The position numbers and the translations under genes are program-made. From Ornithinibacillus halotolerans (GTDB taxonomy: Bacteria; Bacillota; Bacilli; Bacillales; Amphibacillaceae): a stretch of DNA of 57,262 bases. Location of the stretch: contig NZ_BMEY01000023.1 in NCBI RefSeq assembly GCF_014637405.1, positions 1 through 57,262 on the forward strand. Reading direction: 5' to 3'. Under the pieces are notes generated by a model. It saw nothing but the letters and a program-made list of their open reading frames with translations. It had not been told where the DNA came from and ran no database searches. How positions within the stretch are numbered: position 1 is the stretch's first letter; each line of letters starts with the position of its first letter. Shown here one piece after another: positions 8,276-17,924 of this stretch.

Positions 8276-9628
8276 ATGCAACTAACGATTCAAGCTACCG
8301 GTGAACATGTAGATGTCCTATCCTATTTGCTCGCTAAAAATCCAAATAATCGCTATGAACGAACTAATAATGGACACCTCATCCGAATGTTTTATAACAG
8401 GTTTACGAGTAAAGAGGTAGAAGTAACATTTTTTGTCACACCAGATCCAATTGCATTATCTAGGGATCATTCAGAAAGGTATGATATTACATCCTATATA
8501 AATGACAGAGAATTTGTTGTAAGTAGTATATTTTGTTCGTTCCTACGCTCTGCACTTGGTACGGCTTTAAATGGAAAACCTAAGGAGGAGTATATACCTT
8601 GGGTCGAACACCAGTTTACTTTTCAGTTTAGTTTTGGACCGATAGCATCCGATTTAACCGATAAACAGATAGAAAATATCTTTCAACCATTAGGGTACGA
8701 TGTGGAAATTAATTATGGACAAGCAGAATATCAAGTTGACTTAAGAAAGAAAAGTACCGCTAGATGGATAACACTAAATGGAACAACAACATTACAAGCT
8801 GGATTAAGACAATTATATGTCCTTATTCCAGTACTAGATAATTATAAACATTATTATATTGATGAAAAAGAAGTAGAGAAGATTGAAAGATTCGGTAAAG
8901 ACTGGCTTAATAATCATCCCAAGCGAGAATTTATTCTGCGACGTGCTCTCCGGTTTAAAGAACTTTATCGATCATTGGAGATTGAAGGTGAACTAAAGCC
9001 CGTTCCAAATAAAACTGAAAACAGAATCCGATTAAATGAGTTACGATACGAGAAAATCATTAATTATGTTAATAAATGTAAATATAAAGAAAGTATCGTA
9101 GATCTTGGTTCTGGAGAAGGTAAATTGGCAGTCCGTCTTGGATTTGTAAAAGGTGTACAAGAGATATTAGCTGTTGAACCATCAGAAGGTGAAACTCTCA
9201 AAGCAATGGACCGATTTGAGAAGATAAAGGAAAAAGACAATTTTGTACAACCTACCCCTGTAATGAGTTCTTTATTCTATTATGATGAACGCTTGAAAAA
9301 TAAGGATATCATCATCTTATGTGAAGTGATTGAACATATTGATGAACATCGTTTACCAAAAGTGATGAAAACAATTTTAGTAGATTATCAACCTAAATCT
9401 ATAATTATTACGACACCAAACAAGGAATACAATCAAATCTATGAGTTAGGAGAAGTTTACAGACATCCTGATCATCGCTTTGAATGGACGAGAAATGAGT
9501 TTCAAGATTGGTGTGTGGAACAAAATCCTGGTACATATGACTTAGTATTTGATGGCATAGGGGAGGAACATCCTACATATGGGTGTCCAACGCAACTTTG
9601 CCTATTTTCAAGAAAGGAGGACTACTAA
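8276..9628 (+). CDS. hen1: Hen1: RNA 3'-terminal ribose 2'-O-methyltransferase
   Basis: About 450 aa from ATG 8276 (AGAGGTG at 8264-8270, 5 nt spacing). The longer in-frame reading from 8159 adds a tail without an RBS. The N-terminal half is the bacterial Hen1 domain. The C-terminal half is a SAM methyltransferase with DLGSGEGK at 276-283 and the metal-binding set E350, E353, H354 (EVIEH) and H400 (DHRFEW), the Mn-dependent Hen1 signature. In the characterised bacterial system it methylates the 2'-OH at the cleavage point of an RNA being repaired, so the sealed RNA resists recleavage. The stop codon directly abuts the pnkp GTG: a coupled two-gene operon. Confidence 0.92.
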   Translation: MQLTIQATGEHVDVLSYLLAKNPNNRYERTNNGHLIRMFYNRFTSKEVEVTFFVTPDPIALSRDHSERYDITSYINDREFVVSSIFCSFLRSALGTALNGKPKEEYIPWVEHQFTFQFSFGPIASDLTDKQIENIFQPLGYDVEINYGQAEYQVDLRKKSTARWITLNGTTTLQAGLRQLYVLIPVLDNYKHYYIDEKEVEKIERFGKDWLNNHPKREFILRRALRFKELYRSLEIEGELKPVPNKTENRIRLNELRYEKIINYVNKCKYKESIVDLGSGEGKLAVRLGFVKGVQEILAVEPSEGETLKAMDRFEKIKEKDNFVQPTPVMSSLFYYDERLKNKDIIILCEVIEHIDEHRLPKVMKTILVDYQPKSIIITTPNKEYNQIYELGEVYRHPDHRFEWTRNEFQDWCVEQNPGTYDLVFDGIGEEHPTYGCPTQLCLFSRKEDY

Positions 9629-12223
9629 GTGAAAATCACATTACCTTATGCTGGAATCGTTCTATTAATCGGTCCTTCTAACAGTGGGAAGTCCACATTT
9701 ATCCAAAGACTAATAGAAGAGAATAAAATTCACGCTTCTGAAGTAGTCAGCTCGGATGACTTTCGAGTGTTAGTAAGTGATACAGATTTTATCGATTGGA
9801 AACAAAGGCCGAAAGATGAAGCAGATAATTTATATGACCAATATCAAATCATATCTAGAGAAGCTTTTTCGATGATGGATTTATTAATTGAAAAAAGATG
9901 TAAACTAAATAAATTAACGTTTGTAGATGCTACTCACTTGCATGCTGATGATCGAAAAAGATACATCGAAATTGCGAGAAACAATCATGTGCCAATTGTT
10001 GCTGTTGCTTTTGATGTAAATCAAGAGACGTTACTAGAACGAGATGATTTGCGAGAAAAGCCAAGAGGAAAACGTAGAATTAGACAACAATTTCAAACAT
10101 TTAAAAGAGAGAAGCGTTTTATTAAAAAAGAAGGGTATATGGCTTCATTTTTCATTTCAGGTACCAATGATATAGAAATAATAAGAAGAACGAATAACCC
10201 ACTTGAACTTGATGTTGCTAATGGAATAGATGTGATTGGTGATATTCATGGTTGCTACGACGAATTCATTCAACTGCTAGAAAAACTAGGCTATGAAAAA
10301 AATGAGCGAGATTTATACGTTCATCCAGAAGGAAGAAAAATCTTATCACTAGGAGACATAATGAGTCGGGGACCACACTCCTTAAAGACAATACAATTTT
10401 TCCTACGTCATGTTCAGGCCAGTCTTGGATTTATGATTGATAGTAATCATGGCTGGAAAATTGCCCGGTGGTTAGATGGTAGAAAGGTAACATTAAACCA
10501 TGGTGATGAGCTAGTAGAAGAAGAATTCAATAAGTTCGAACAAGAGCACGGTGAAGAAAAAACAAAAGAACTGAAACAAGAGATTAAGGAGTTCTTATTT
10601 CATGCACCTTCCCATTATGTGCTATTGAAAAATGGTGTCCCAACAGCAGTATGTACCCATGCAGGAATAAAGGACGAATTTATTGGCAAACAGTCACATC
10701 TAGTAAGTGATTTTTGTCGTTATGGTGATACCGATGGTGTAGATGAATCAGGGAAGCCGATTCGAAAAGATTGGACGATATCTCATCGTACAAGTCAATT
10801 AATAATATGGGGACATGATCCGAGACCAAAACCAATTATTACAAATAATACAATCAATATTGATCAAGGGGTTGTATTTGGAGGGGAACTTTCTGCCTTT
10901 AGATATCCTGAAAAAACATTCGTTTCTATTAAAGCAAAGGAAGATTATTCGAATGATAGTAGAAATCCATTAAAAGAATGGGAGAAAAACAGACTTAATC
11001 CTCCGAATATCGGTAAATATATTAATGGGTTTTCGGTTTTATCTGAGGAACTCGGGGAAATACATGTACCGAAGAAACATGTACTCCCAGCAATTGATCT
11101 AGTATCACATCATACGGTACCAATGGAAGAACTTGTTTATATTCCACCAACGATGAGTCCAAGTCCAAAACCTTCTGCATTAGATACTTATTTGGAACAT
11201 CCGAAAGAGGTCATAGACTACTACCTGAGTATGGGCGTAGAAAAGATGGTAGCAGAGAAGAAACATATGGGAAGTAGAGGGATTCTACTTATTTTTAAAG
11301 ATACGGATACAGCACTTCAAGCAATAGGGAGAAATACACTAGGCACGATTTACACCCGAACAGGACGGAAATTTTTTGATGAAGAGACAGAAAAAGAAAT
11401 ACTAACCAAATTAAATCAGAGTTTAATAGCTAATGACTATTTTAGTAAATATAATACCGAATATGTACTACTCGATGCAGAAATTATGCCTTGGAATTTA
11501 AAGGCGAAGGAATTAATAAGTAATCAGTATGCACATGTATCAGAAAATGCAATTTTAGATAGGGCGACCTTGAAAAATAAACTAGAAACCGCTGCTCGTA
11601 CAAATCAGGATGTAATAGATTGGTTAGCAGAATACGAGTCCAAATTAGAAAATGCATATGTTTTCCAAGAAGTATTTCAAAAATATTGTTGGAATGTCGA
11701 TGGCATAAATGAGATACAAATTGCTCCTTTCCATGTATTAGCCCATAGTAAGGAAACTTTCTTCCATAAACCCCATACGTGGCATATGGAGATGAATCGA
11801 GAATTTGCAGCAATGGATGATATTTTTGTAGAGACAGAGTTTAAAGTTATTGAAGATTCTCGGAGTGAAGAAGCTGTTATTAAATGGTGGGAGGAGATGA
11901 CGGCAGATGGACACGAAGGAATCGTCATCAAACCTTTGAATTTTATATCCCGGTATAAAGGAAAACTTGTTCAGCCAGCCATTAAAGTAAGAGGTAGAAA
12001 ATATCTTCACATTATTTATGGGATGGATTATTTGCTTCCAGAAAATCTTAAACGATTAAAAGAAAGAAATGTTGGTAAAAAACAAAAACTAGCATTAAAG
12101 GAATTTGCATTAGGAGTGGAAGGAATTAAACGATTTGTAAATCGTGAACAGTTGGAGAGGGTCCATGAATGTGTATTAGGAACACTAGCTATGGAGTCAG
12201 ATCCGGTTGATCCAAGGTTATAA
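9629..12223 (+). CDS. pnkp: Pnkp: polynucleotide kinase-phosphatase-ligase of RNA repair
   Basis: 864 aa with a GTG start directly after the hen1 stop; AGGAGG (9615-9620) lies inside hen1. There are three modules. The N-terminal 5' kinase has P-loop G15-T23 (GPSNSGKST). The binuclear metallophosphatase has D205/H207 (GDIHG), D243 (GDIMSRG), a SNHG motif and GHDPRP, and removes 2',3'-cyclic phosphate. The C-terminal adenylyltransferase/ligase has motif I K545 (KHMGSR), motif IV E763 (EGIVIK) and motif V K786/K788-region (IKVRGR). The length equals known bacterial Pnkp (about 850-870 aa). All active-site motifs look intact. With Hen1 it heals and seals tRNAs cut by ribotoxins. No toxin gene lies beside it. 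Confidence 0.94.
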   Translation: MKITLPYAGIVLLIGPSNSGKSTFIQRLIEENKIHASEVVSSDDFRVLVSDTDFIDWKQRPKDEADNLYDQYQIISREAFSMMDLLIEKRCKLNKLTFVDATHLHADDRKRYIEIARNNHVPIVAVAFDVNQETLLERDDLREKPRGKRRIRQQFQTFKREKRFIKKEGYMASFFISGTNDIEIIRRTNNPLELDVANGIDVIGDIHGCYDEFIQLLEKLGYEKNERDLYVHPEGRKILSLGDIMSRGPHSLKTIQFFLRHVQASLGFMIDSNHGWKIARWLDGRKVTLNHGDELVEEEFNKFEQEHGEEKTKELKQEIKEFLFHAPSHYVLLKNGVPTAVCTHAGIKDEFIGKQSHLVSDFCRYGDTDGVDESGKPIRKDWTISHRTSQLIIWGHDPRPKPIITNNTINIDQGVVFGGELSAFRYPEKTFVSIKAKEDYSNDSRNPLKEWEKNRLNPPNIGKYINGFSVLSEELGEIHVPKKHVLPAIDLVSHHTVPMEELVYIPPTMSPSPKPSALDTYLEHPKEVIDYYLSMGVEKMVAEKKHMGSRGILLIFKDTDTALQAIGRNTLGTIYTRTGRKFFDEETEKEILTKLNQSLIANDYFSKYNTEYVLLDAEIMPWNLKAKELISNQYAHVSENAILDRATLKNKLETAARTNQDVIDWLAEYESKLENAYVFQEVFQKYCWNVDGINEIQIAPFHVLAHSKETFFHKPHTWHMEMNREFAAMDDIFVETEFKVIEDSRSEEAVIKWWEEMTADGHEGIVIKPLNFISRYKGKLVQPAIKVRGRKYLHIIYGMDYLLPENLKRLKERNVGKKQKLALKEFALGVEGIKRFVNREQLERVHECVLGTLAMESDPVDPRL

Positions 12224-12226
12224 GAT

Positions 12227-12260
12227 AAGGAGTAAGGCATTGGACCTTACTCCTTTCTTT
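12227..12260 (+). terminator. Terminator of hen1-pnkp
   Basis: AAGGAGTAAGG (12227-12237) pairs with its 11-nt complement at 12245-12255 across a 7-nt loop, followed by a T-rich tail. Confidence 0.9.
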
Positions 12261-12343
12261 TCACATATATCTCTTTACAAGTATTAGAATTATGTATATT
12301 TACATAAAAAGGGTAAAATAAGGTAGATGGAAAAAGAATTTAA

Positions 12344-12389
12344 TCAAACGTTTGTTTGAAGTTGTATTTTAAATTAAATGATCGTTTGA
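12344..12389 (+). promoter_or_regulatory. Paired operator-like sites before pepV
   Basis: TCAAAC-N4-GTTTGA occupies 12344-12359 and contains a 10-bp perfect palindrome, CAAACGTTTG. A weaker copy with the same GTTTGA half (12384-12389) and a 4/6 match in the other half begins at 12374, 30 bp downstream, about three helical turns. This spacing suggests a repressor dimer pair, but no regulator gene is adjacent. Confidence 0.4.
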
Positions 12390-12407
12390 AAGAAGGAGTG
12401 TTACTAC

Positions 12408-13820
12408 ATGACTAATATCAATTGGATGGATGAAGTCTTAACTAGAAAAGAAGACTTTATTAAAGATTTGCAAGGATTATTAAAAATAAAAAGTGTATTA
12501 GATGAAGAGAATGCAACTGAAGATGCACCACTTGGACAAGGGATTAAAGATGCACTTCAATATATGTTAGATTTAGGAGATAAAGATGGTTTTACAACTA
12601 AAAATGTTGGTAATTTAGCGGGACATCTTGAAATGGGGCAAGGAGAAGAACTTGTTGGTGTTCTTGGCCATGTTGATGTAGTCCCTGAAGGTGATGGTTG
12701 GACGATGGATCCTTATGGAGGAGAAATCAAAGATGGAAAAATCTATGCTCGTGGTACGAGTGATGATAAGGGCCCAACTATTGCTGCGTATTATGGAATG
12801 AAAATTGTCAAAGAGCTAGGCTTACCACTGAATAGACGAGTACGCCTGATCATAGGAACAGACGAAGAAAGTGATTGGCGTTGTGTAGACCATTACTTCG
12901 AACATGAAGAAATGCCAACGACAGGCTTTGTACCTGATGCAGATTTTCCTATTATTTTTGCTGAAAAAGGGATTGCTGATTATGATATGGTGCAACAAAC
13001 TGAAGAAAATAATAATGAAGCAGCATACCAATTAATATCATTTGAATCTGGCCGTCGTTATAATATGGTTCCAGATTTTGCAAAAGCACAACTGAAAACA
13101 GACGTGCCTACTGAAGATATAATCCAACAGTATATCTCTTATTTAAGTGAAGCTAAATTAGAAGGTAATGCTACAACAGCTGAAAATGGGGAAATCATTC
13201 TTACATTAGTTGGCAAGAGTGCCCACGGTGCAGAACCACGAGCTGGAAAAAATGCAGGCATTTACCTCGCCAATTATTTAAAAACACTACAGTTAGATGA
13301 TGCAGGGAAAAAGTACGTTTCAACAGTAGCCGAATTTCATGACAAGTCTCGTGGTGAAGTTTTTGGTATTGCTTTTGAGGATGAAGAATCAGGGGAATTA
13401 ACAATTAATGTTGGTGTGATGAACTATCGCCCTGAAACTGGTGGAAGAATTGGCCTGAATATGCGTTATCCAGTTACCTTCAATATTGATGGAGGGAAGT
13501 CCAAAATTGAAAATGTATTAGCAGAAAAAGGACTTCAAATGGAGAATTTCACCGATTCAAAACCAACCTATGTAGAAAAAAATGATCCACTAATTAAAAC
13601 GTTACAAAAAGTATACGAAGAACAAACAGGTGAAAAGGCAGAATTACTTTCAATTGGTGGCGGGACATACTCTCGTGCATTAGATAAAGGAGTTGCATTT
13701 GGTGCGATGTTCCCTGGACGTGAAGATGTAATGCACCAAAAAGATGAGTATGCAATTGTTGATGATTTACTGAAAGCATCTGCAATATATGCCCAAGCAA
13801 TTTATGAATTAGCAAAGTAA
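12408..13820 (+). CDS. pepV: Dipeptidase PepV-like (M20 family)
   Basis: 470 aa, the normal PepV length. It is a dinuclear zinc dipeptidase that splits dipeptides, including Xaa-His and beta-Ala types, in the cytoplasm. Metal and catalytic residues are visible: H88 and D90 (GHVDVVPEGDGW), D119/D120 (RGTSDDKGP), E153/E154 (TDEES), D177 (PDADFP) and the C-terminal His in VMHQKDEY. The lid-domain segment GKSAHGAEP is present. The start ATG follows AAGGAG. It is monocistronic, with operator-like repeats upstream and a stem-loop downstream. The next gene is also a peptidase, but each has its own spacing. Confidence 0.92.
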   Translation: MTNINWMDEVLTRKEDFIKDLQGLLKIKSVLDEENATEDAPLGQGIKDALQYMLDLGDKDGFTTKNVGNLAGHLEMGQGEELVGVLGHVDVVPEGDGWTMDPYGGEIKDGKIYARGTSDDKGPTIAAYYGMKIVKELGLPLNRRVRLIIGTDEESDWRCVDHYFEHEEMPTTGFVPDADFPIIFAEKGIADYDMVQQTEENNNEAAYQLISFESGRRYNMVPDFAKAQLKTDVPTEDIIQQYISYLSEAKLEGNATTAENGEIILTLVGKSAHGAEPRAGKNAGIYLANYLKTLQLDDAGKKYVSTVAEFHDKSRGEVFGIAFEDEESGELTINVGVMNYRPETGGRIGLNMRYPVTFNIDGGKSKIENVLAEKGLQMENFTDSKPTYVEKNDPLIKTLQKVYEEQTGEKAELLSIGGGTYSRALDKGVAFGAMFPGREDVMHQKDEYAIVDDLLKASAIYAQAIYELAK

Positions 13821-13828
13821 AGTGAAAC

Positions 13829-13866
13829 GAACAATCAATGGGGGCTCGTTCCCCGCTGATTGTTCA
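13829..13866 (+). terminator. Stem-loop after pepV
   Basis: GAACAATCA (13829-13837) pairs with TGATTGTTC (13857-13865), with an inner GGGG/CCCC stem. There is no T-run after it, so it may be a 3'-end stabiliser or a weak terminator. Confidence 0.55.
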
Positions 13867-13949
13867 TTAATCTGTGATAAATATTTTAAAAAATTCGACA
13901 GATATCTACTAGCTAGCTTAAAATAGAATAAAGGGAGAGTGAAATTGAT

Positions 13950-15749
13950 ATGAAATATGTAGACACATGGGATTTAGAAACAATTTTCCCTGGAGGAACG
14001 AAATCCGAAGCACTTCAGGAAAAATTAAAATCAGTAGAAGAAGATATTGAACAGTATAAAAGCTTATTAAGTTCATGGAATACAGGTTCAGTTGATGAAT
14101 TTAAAGGGATTCTACAGATCCAAGAAAAAATCGGTAAAGGTCTTGGACAATCAAGAACATTCGTTCAAATGTGGCATGATGCTTTTACAAATGATGAACA
14201 TGCAAGTGTTGTTATGGGACAAATTATGAATCTCTATAGTGAGATTCAAAAGCTATCCAACACTTTTACGAAAAGAGTCGTTGCTATTACCGATGCTGAA
14301 TGGGAAACATTACTAGAAGATAAAGATTTACAAGAAGTATCTTTTGCGTTAAATGAAATCCGTGATGATGGAAAACGTTTATTATCTGAAGAAGAAGAAA
14401 AGCTTATTGCTGAATTAAACAAAGATGGTTTAGCTGCTTGGAGTACGTTATATGATACAACTGTTTCTATAATGACGATTCCATTTACAGATAAAGATGG
14501 TAAAACTACTGAACTATCTGTTGGACAAGCAATGAACAGAATGTATGCTGATCCAGATCCAAAAGTACGTAAACAACTTTTTGAAAATTGGGAAGCGGCA
14601 TGGACTAAATTTGGTCCTGTATTTGCAGATACACTTAACCATTTAGCCGGATACCGATTAACTTTACAAAAGAATCATGATTATAAGCATCATTTAGAAG
14701 AACCATTGGAATATAACCGGATGACAGAGAATACGTTAAATGCTATGTGGTCTGCTGTTTCTAATAATAAACAGCCTTTCGTTGACTTTCTTGGACAAAA
14801 AGCAAAACTTCTAGGGATGGAAAAATTAGGTTGGCAAGATGTGGATGCACCAATTGCAGTTGGTAATACAGAACCAACTCGTTTTACATACGATGAAGCA
14901 TGTGATTTTGTCATTGAGAATTTCGCAACATTCGGTGAAGAACTTGCAGGATTTTCAAAACATGCACTAGAAAATCGTTGGGTAGAAGCGGAAGATAGAC
15001 CAAACAAGCGTCCAGGTGGATATTGTACAAGACTTCCGGAATTTGGAGAATCACGAATCTTCATGACGTTTACTGGTTCACCTTCTGATACAAGTACTTT
15101 AGCGCATGAGTTAGGTCATGCATTCCATAGCCATGTAATGAAGGATCTTCCAACATTAAATCGCCGTTATGCTATGAACGTTGCAGAAACAGCATCCACT
15201 TTTGCAGAAACAATTATTGGTAATGCAACAGTTGCTAATGCTAAAACAAAAGAAGAAAAAATTGCCTTACTAAATTCTAAATTAGAAAATGCAACAGCAA
15301 TGTTTATGAACATCCATGCTCGTTTCTTATTTGAAAATGCATATTATGAAGAACGTGCAAAAGGGTATGTATCCGAGAAACGACTAAATGAGTTAATGGT
15401 TGAAGCACAAAAAGAAGCGTATGTGGATAGTTTATCCAGCTACCACCCACATTTCTGGTCCAGTAAATTACACTTCTTTATCGACAGTGTACCATTCTAT
15501 AATTTCCCATATACGTTTGGTTTCTTATTCAGCTTAGGAATCTATGCAGAGTACCTTAAGAATCCAGAAGGCTTTGAGGAAAAATATATCGCATTATTAA
15601 GAGATACAGGTTCGATGAAAGTGGAAGATCTTGCCGAGAAACATCTAGGAGTAGATATTACAAAAGAAGATTTCTGGGCTGCAGGTATTGATATCATGAA
15701 GAAAGACGTAGAAGAATTCATTCAATTGACAAATGAAGTTGTTCAATAA
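13950..15749 (+). CDS. pepF: Oligoendopeptidase F (M3B)
   Basis: 599 aa, typical of PepF/M3B. Zinc motif HELGH is at 386-390 with the third ligand E413 (NVAETAST). The motif GGYCTRLPE and the C-terminal FWSSKLHFFID segment are family landmarks. It is a cytoplasmic metallopeptidase acting on peptides of roughly 7-17 residues. ATG at 13950 has AGGGAG about 12 nt upstream; no better start is in frame. A strong terminator follows at once, and then the first 52-bp tandem array. Confidence 0.93.
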   Translation: MKYVDTWDLETIFPGGTKSEALQEKLKSVEEDIEQYKSLLSSWNTGSVDEFKGILQIQEKIGKGLGQSRTFVQMWHDAFTNDEHASVVMGQIMNLYSEIQKLSNTFTKRVVAITDAEWETLLEDKDLQEVSFALNEIRDDGKRLLSEEEEKLIAELNKDGLAAWSTLYDTTVSIMTIPFTDKDGKTTELSVGQAMNRMYADPDPKVRKQLFENWEAAWTKFGPVFADTLNHLAGYRLTLQKNHDYKHHLEEPLEYNRMTENTLNAMWSAVSNNKQPFVDFLGQKAKLLGMEKLGWQDVDAPIAVGNTEPTRFTYDEACDFVIENFATFGEELAGFSKHALENRWVEAEDRPNKRPGGYCTRLPEFGESRIFMTFTGSPSDTSTLAHELGHAFHSHVMKDLPTLNRRYAMNVAETASTFAETIIGNATVANAKTKEEKIALLNSKLENATAMFMNIHARFLFENAYYEERAKGYVSEKRLNELMVEAQKEAYVDSLSSYHPHFWSSKLHFFIDSVPFYNFPYTFGFLFSLGIYAEYLKNPEGFEEKYIALLRDTGSMKVEDLAEKHLGVDITKEDFWAAGIDIMKKDVEEFIQLTNEVVQ

Positions 15750-15763
15750 GCAATTTTGATGAG

Positions 15764-15797
15764 AAAGGATAAAGGTGTGGAGCCTTTATCCTTTTTG
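15764..15797 (+). terminator. Terminator of pepF
   Basis: A 12-bp perfect stem (AAAGGATAAAGG at 15764-15775 with 15783-15794) is followed by Ts. Confidence 0.9.
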
Positions 15798-15824
15798 TTG
15801 GGTGAATTTATGGATTGGATATGG

Positions 15825-16725
15825 AGTTTCAGGGGAGAAAGTTTATTTGGTTGATAGAGTTGCTGCCGAGAGGAGTTGTATCACGGGAGAAAGTCAATGT
15901 CTTTGAAGGAGTGCTGCCGAGAGAAGCGGTGTCACGGAAGAAAGTCCATGTATCTGATAGAAGTTCTGCCGAGAGAAGCGGTGTCACGGAAGAAAGTCCA
16001 TGTATCTGATAGAAGTTCTGCCGAGAGAAGCGGTGTCACGGAAGAAAGTCTCTGCCGTTGATTGAAATACTGCCGAGAGAAGGCGTATCACGGAAGAAAG
16101 TCCCAGCCGTTGATTAGAGTGCTACCGAGAGAAGCAGTATCACGGAAGAAAGTCCCAGCCGTTGATTAGAGTGCTACCGAGAGAAGCAGTATCACGGAAG
16201 AAATCCCATGCCGTTGATAACATTACTACCGAGAGAAGCAGTATCACGGAAGAAAGTTCCTGCCGTTGATAGCATTACTACCGAGAGAAGCCTTATCACG
16301 GAAGAAAGTTCCTGCCGTTGATAGCATTACTACCGAGAGAAGCCTTATCACGGAAGAAAGTTCCTGCCGTTGATAGCATTACTGCCGAGAGAAGCCTTAT
16401 CACGGAAGAAAGTCTCAGCCGTTGATAGCATTGCTACCGAGAGAAGCCTTATCAGGGAAAAAAGTCCCAGCCGTTGATTAGAATGCTACCGAGAGAAGTA
16501 GTATCACAAAAGAAACCCCATGCCGTTGATAGAAATACTGCCGAGAGAAGCAGTATCACGGAAGAAAGTTCCTGCCGTTGATAGCATTGCTACCGAGAGA
16601 GGCCTTATCACGGTAGTTAGTTCAGAGATTTGTCTAAAGTCAACCGTGAGAGCATTTATTACGGTAGATATTCAATGAAATTGTAAGAATAAATGCCGAG
16701 AGAACCCATATCACGGTACTAAATC
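15825..16725. repeat. Tandem array 1: 52-bp units, 15 clear copies plus degenerate ends
   Basis: CCGAGAG starts recur at 15866, 15917, 15969, 16021, then every 52 bp to 16593. Degenerate copies follow at about 16644 and 16696, and one precedes at about 15830. Within a unit, CCGTTGATA can pair with TATCACGG of the next unit (one-T bulge) across about 22 nt, or backward across 13 nt, so each arm has two possible partners. Drift is mostly point changes, not indels. As 52 is not a multiple of 3, no protein repeat is encoded. It fills the space between convergent pepF and the dehydrogenase gene. Nothing else is visible in this roughly 0.9-kb stretch. Confidence 0.9.
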
Positions 16726-16740
16726 CATTATTAAAAATGA

Positions 16741-16778
16741 AAACAACCGAGGGAACGATAAACATTCATCTCGGTTGC
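16741..16778 (-). terminator. Terminator of the zinc dehydrogenase gene
   Basis: CAACCGAG (16744-16751) pairs with CTCGGTTG (16770-16777). On the minus strand the stem is followed by TTTTCATTTTT. Confidence 0.75.
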
Positions 16779-16790
16779 TACATACTTATA

Positions 16791-17924
16791 CTATGGTTTC
16801 AAAACCACCTTAATACAATTATCTTCCCGGCCATTGAATATTTTATAGGCGTGTGATGCTTCTCCTAATGGTAAGCGGTGGGTAATTATTTGAGTTGGAT
16901 CGATTTTTTCTTTAACAATCAGGTCATATAAGTGTGGCATGAAGTGTCTGGCTGGGGCTTGTCCCATTTTAATGTTTATATTTCGAGAGAAGAAAGCTCC
17001 TAATGGAAACATTTGATAAAGGCCACCATAAACCCCGGTAATTTGAAACGTTCCACCTTTACGAATAGCTTTTGTTGCGATTTGTATAGGTCCAAGTGTT
17101 CCACCTTGAAGTTTTAACTTTTGTCCGACCCATTCAGCAGGGGATTTTTTACCGTCCATTCCGACACAATCAATAACGACATCAGCGCCACCTTTTGTTA
17201 TCTCTTTTAAAGTTTCACCCATATCTTCATCTTTTGTAAAATCAAATACCTCTACTTTATTCATATTCTTAGCATGGTCAAGTCGATCCTGTATATAATC
17301 CACAGCAATTACTCGTTCAGTTCCATGCTGCCATGCAAATTGTTGTGCCATTAAACCAATTGGCCCACATCCTAAAACGATAACCGTATCCCCTTTTTTC
17401 ACACCTGCATTGACAACACTCCAATAAGCAGTTGGTAAAACATCAGATAAAAATAATAAAGATTCATCTTCTAATTCACAGTCATCCGGTATTTTAAAAG
17501 GAGTAAAGTTTCCAAATGGTACGCGTAGGTATTCTGCTTGTCCACCCGGATAATCCCCAAATTTCTCCGAATAGCCGAAGTATCCACCAGAATCGTAATG
17601 TGGATTTGAATTATCACACTGACTTTCTAAATCATGTGAACAGTAATGACATTTCCCGCAAGAAACTGTGAATGGAATGACCACACGATCTCCCTTTTTT
17701 ACGCTTGTTACATCTGGGCCAACTTCCTCGACAATTCCCATTGGTTCATGACCAATGACATAACCGATTGGTAAAGGAAAGTTCCCCTGATATAAATGTA
17801 AGTCAGATCCACAAATGGAAGTGGATGTGATCTTAATAATTACATCTTCTTTATCTTGTATTTTCGGTGCTTCTACATCTTTCACTGCAACTTCATATTT
17901 TCCTTGATACGTGACAGCCTTCAT
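16791..17924 (-). CDS. Zinc-dependent alcohol dehydrogenase (MDR family)
   Basis: 377 aa. The catalytic zinc set is C38 (SICGSD) and H59/E60 (GHEPMG). The structural zinc cysteines are 89, 92, 95 and 103. The Rossmann motif VLGCGPIGLMA follows at about 182-192. The long insert after the structural zinc (PHYDSGGYFGYSEKFGDYPGG) resembles the glutathione-independent formaldehyde dehydrogenase-like branch, so an aldehyde or alcohol substrate is likely but not fixed. ATG at 17924 follows TAGGAGG. It is a single-gene unit, divergent from the LytTR gene. Confidence 0.88.
   Translation of the reverse strand: MKAVTYQGKYEVAVKDVEAPKIQDKEDVIIKITSTSICGSDLHLYQGNFPLPIGYVIGHEPMGIVEEVGPDVTSVKKGDRVVIPFTVSCGKCHYCSHDLESQCDNSNPHYDSGGYFGYSEKFGDYPGGQAEYLRVPFGNFTPFKIPDDCELEDESLLFLSDVLPTAYWSVVNAGVKKGDTVIVLGCGPIGLMAQQFAWQHGTERVIAVDYIQDRLDHAKNMNKVEVFDFTKDEDMGETLKEITKGGADVVIDCVGMDGKKSPAEWVGQKLKLQGGTLGPIQIATKAIRKGGTFQITGVYGGLYQMFPLGAFFSRNINIKMGQAPARHFMPHLYDLIVKEKIDPTQIITHRLPLGEASHAYKIFNGREDNCIKVVLKP

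Noticed and set aside
11484-12240. Several minus-strand ORFs inside pnkp
   Set aside because: They are antisense shadows of an intact gene with low-complexity translations.
15815-16061. Two overlapping open frames across array 1
   Set aside because: They arise because the 52-bp unit (3n+1) rotates through all frames; no RBS, and the peptides are only repeat translations.
15825-16725. Integron attC cassette array
   Set aside because: No integrase and no cassette ORFs between units; the unit length and core sites do not fit attC.
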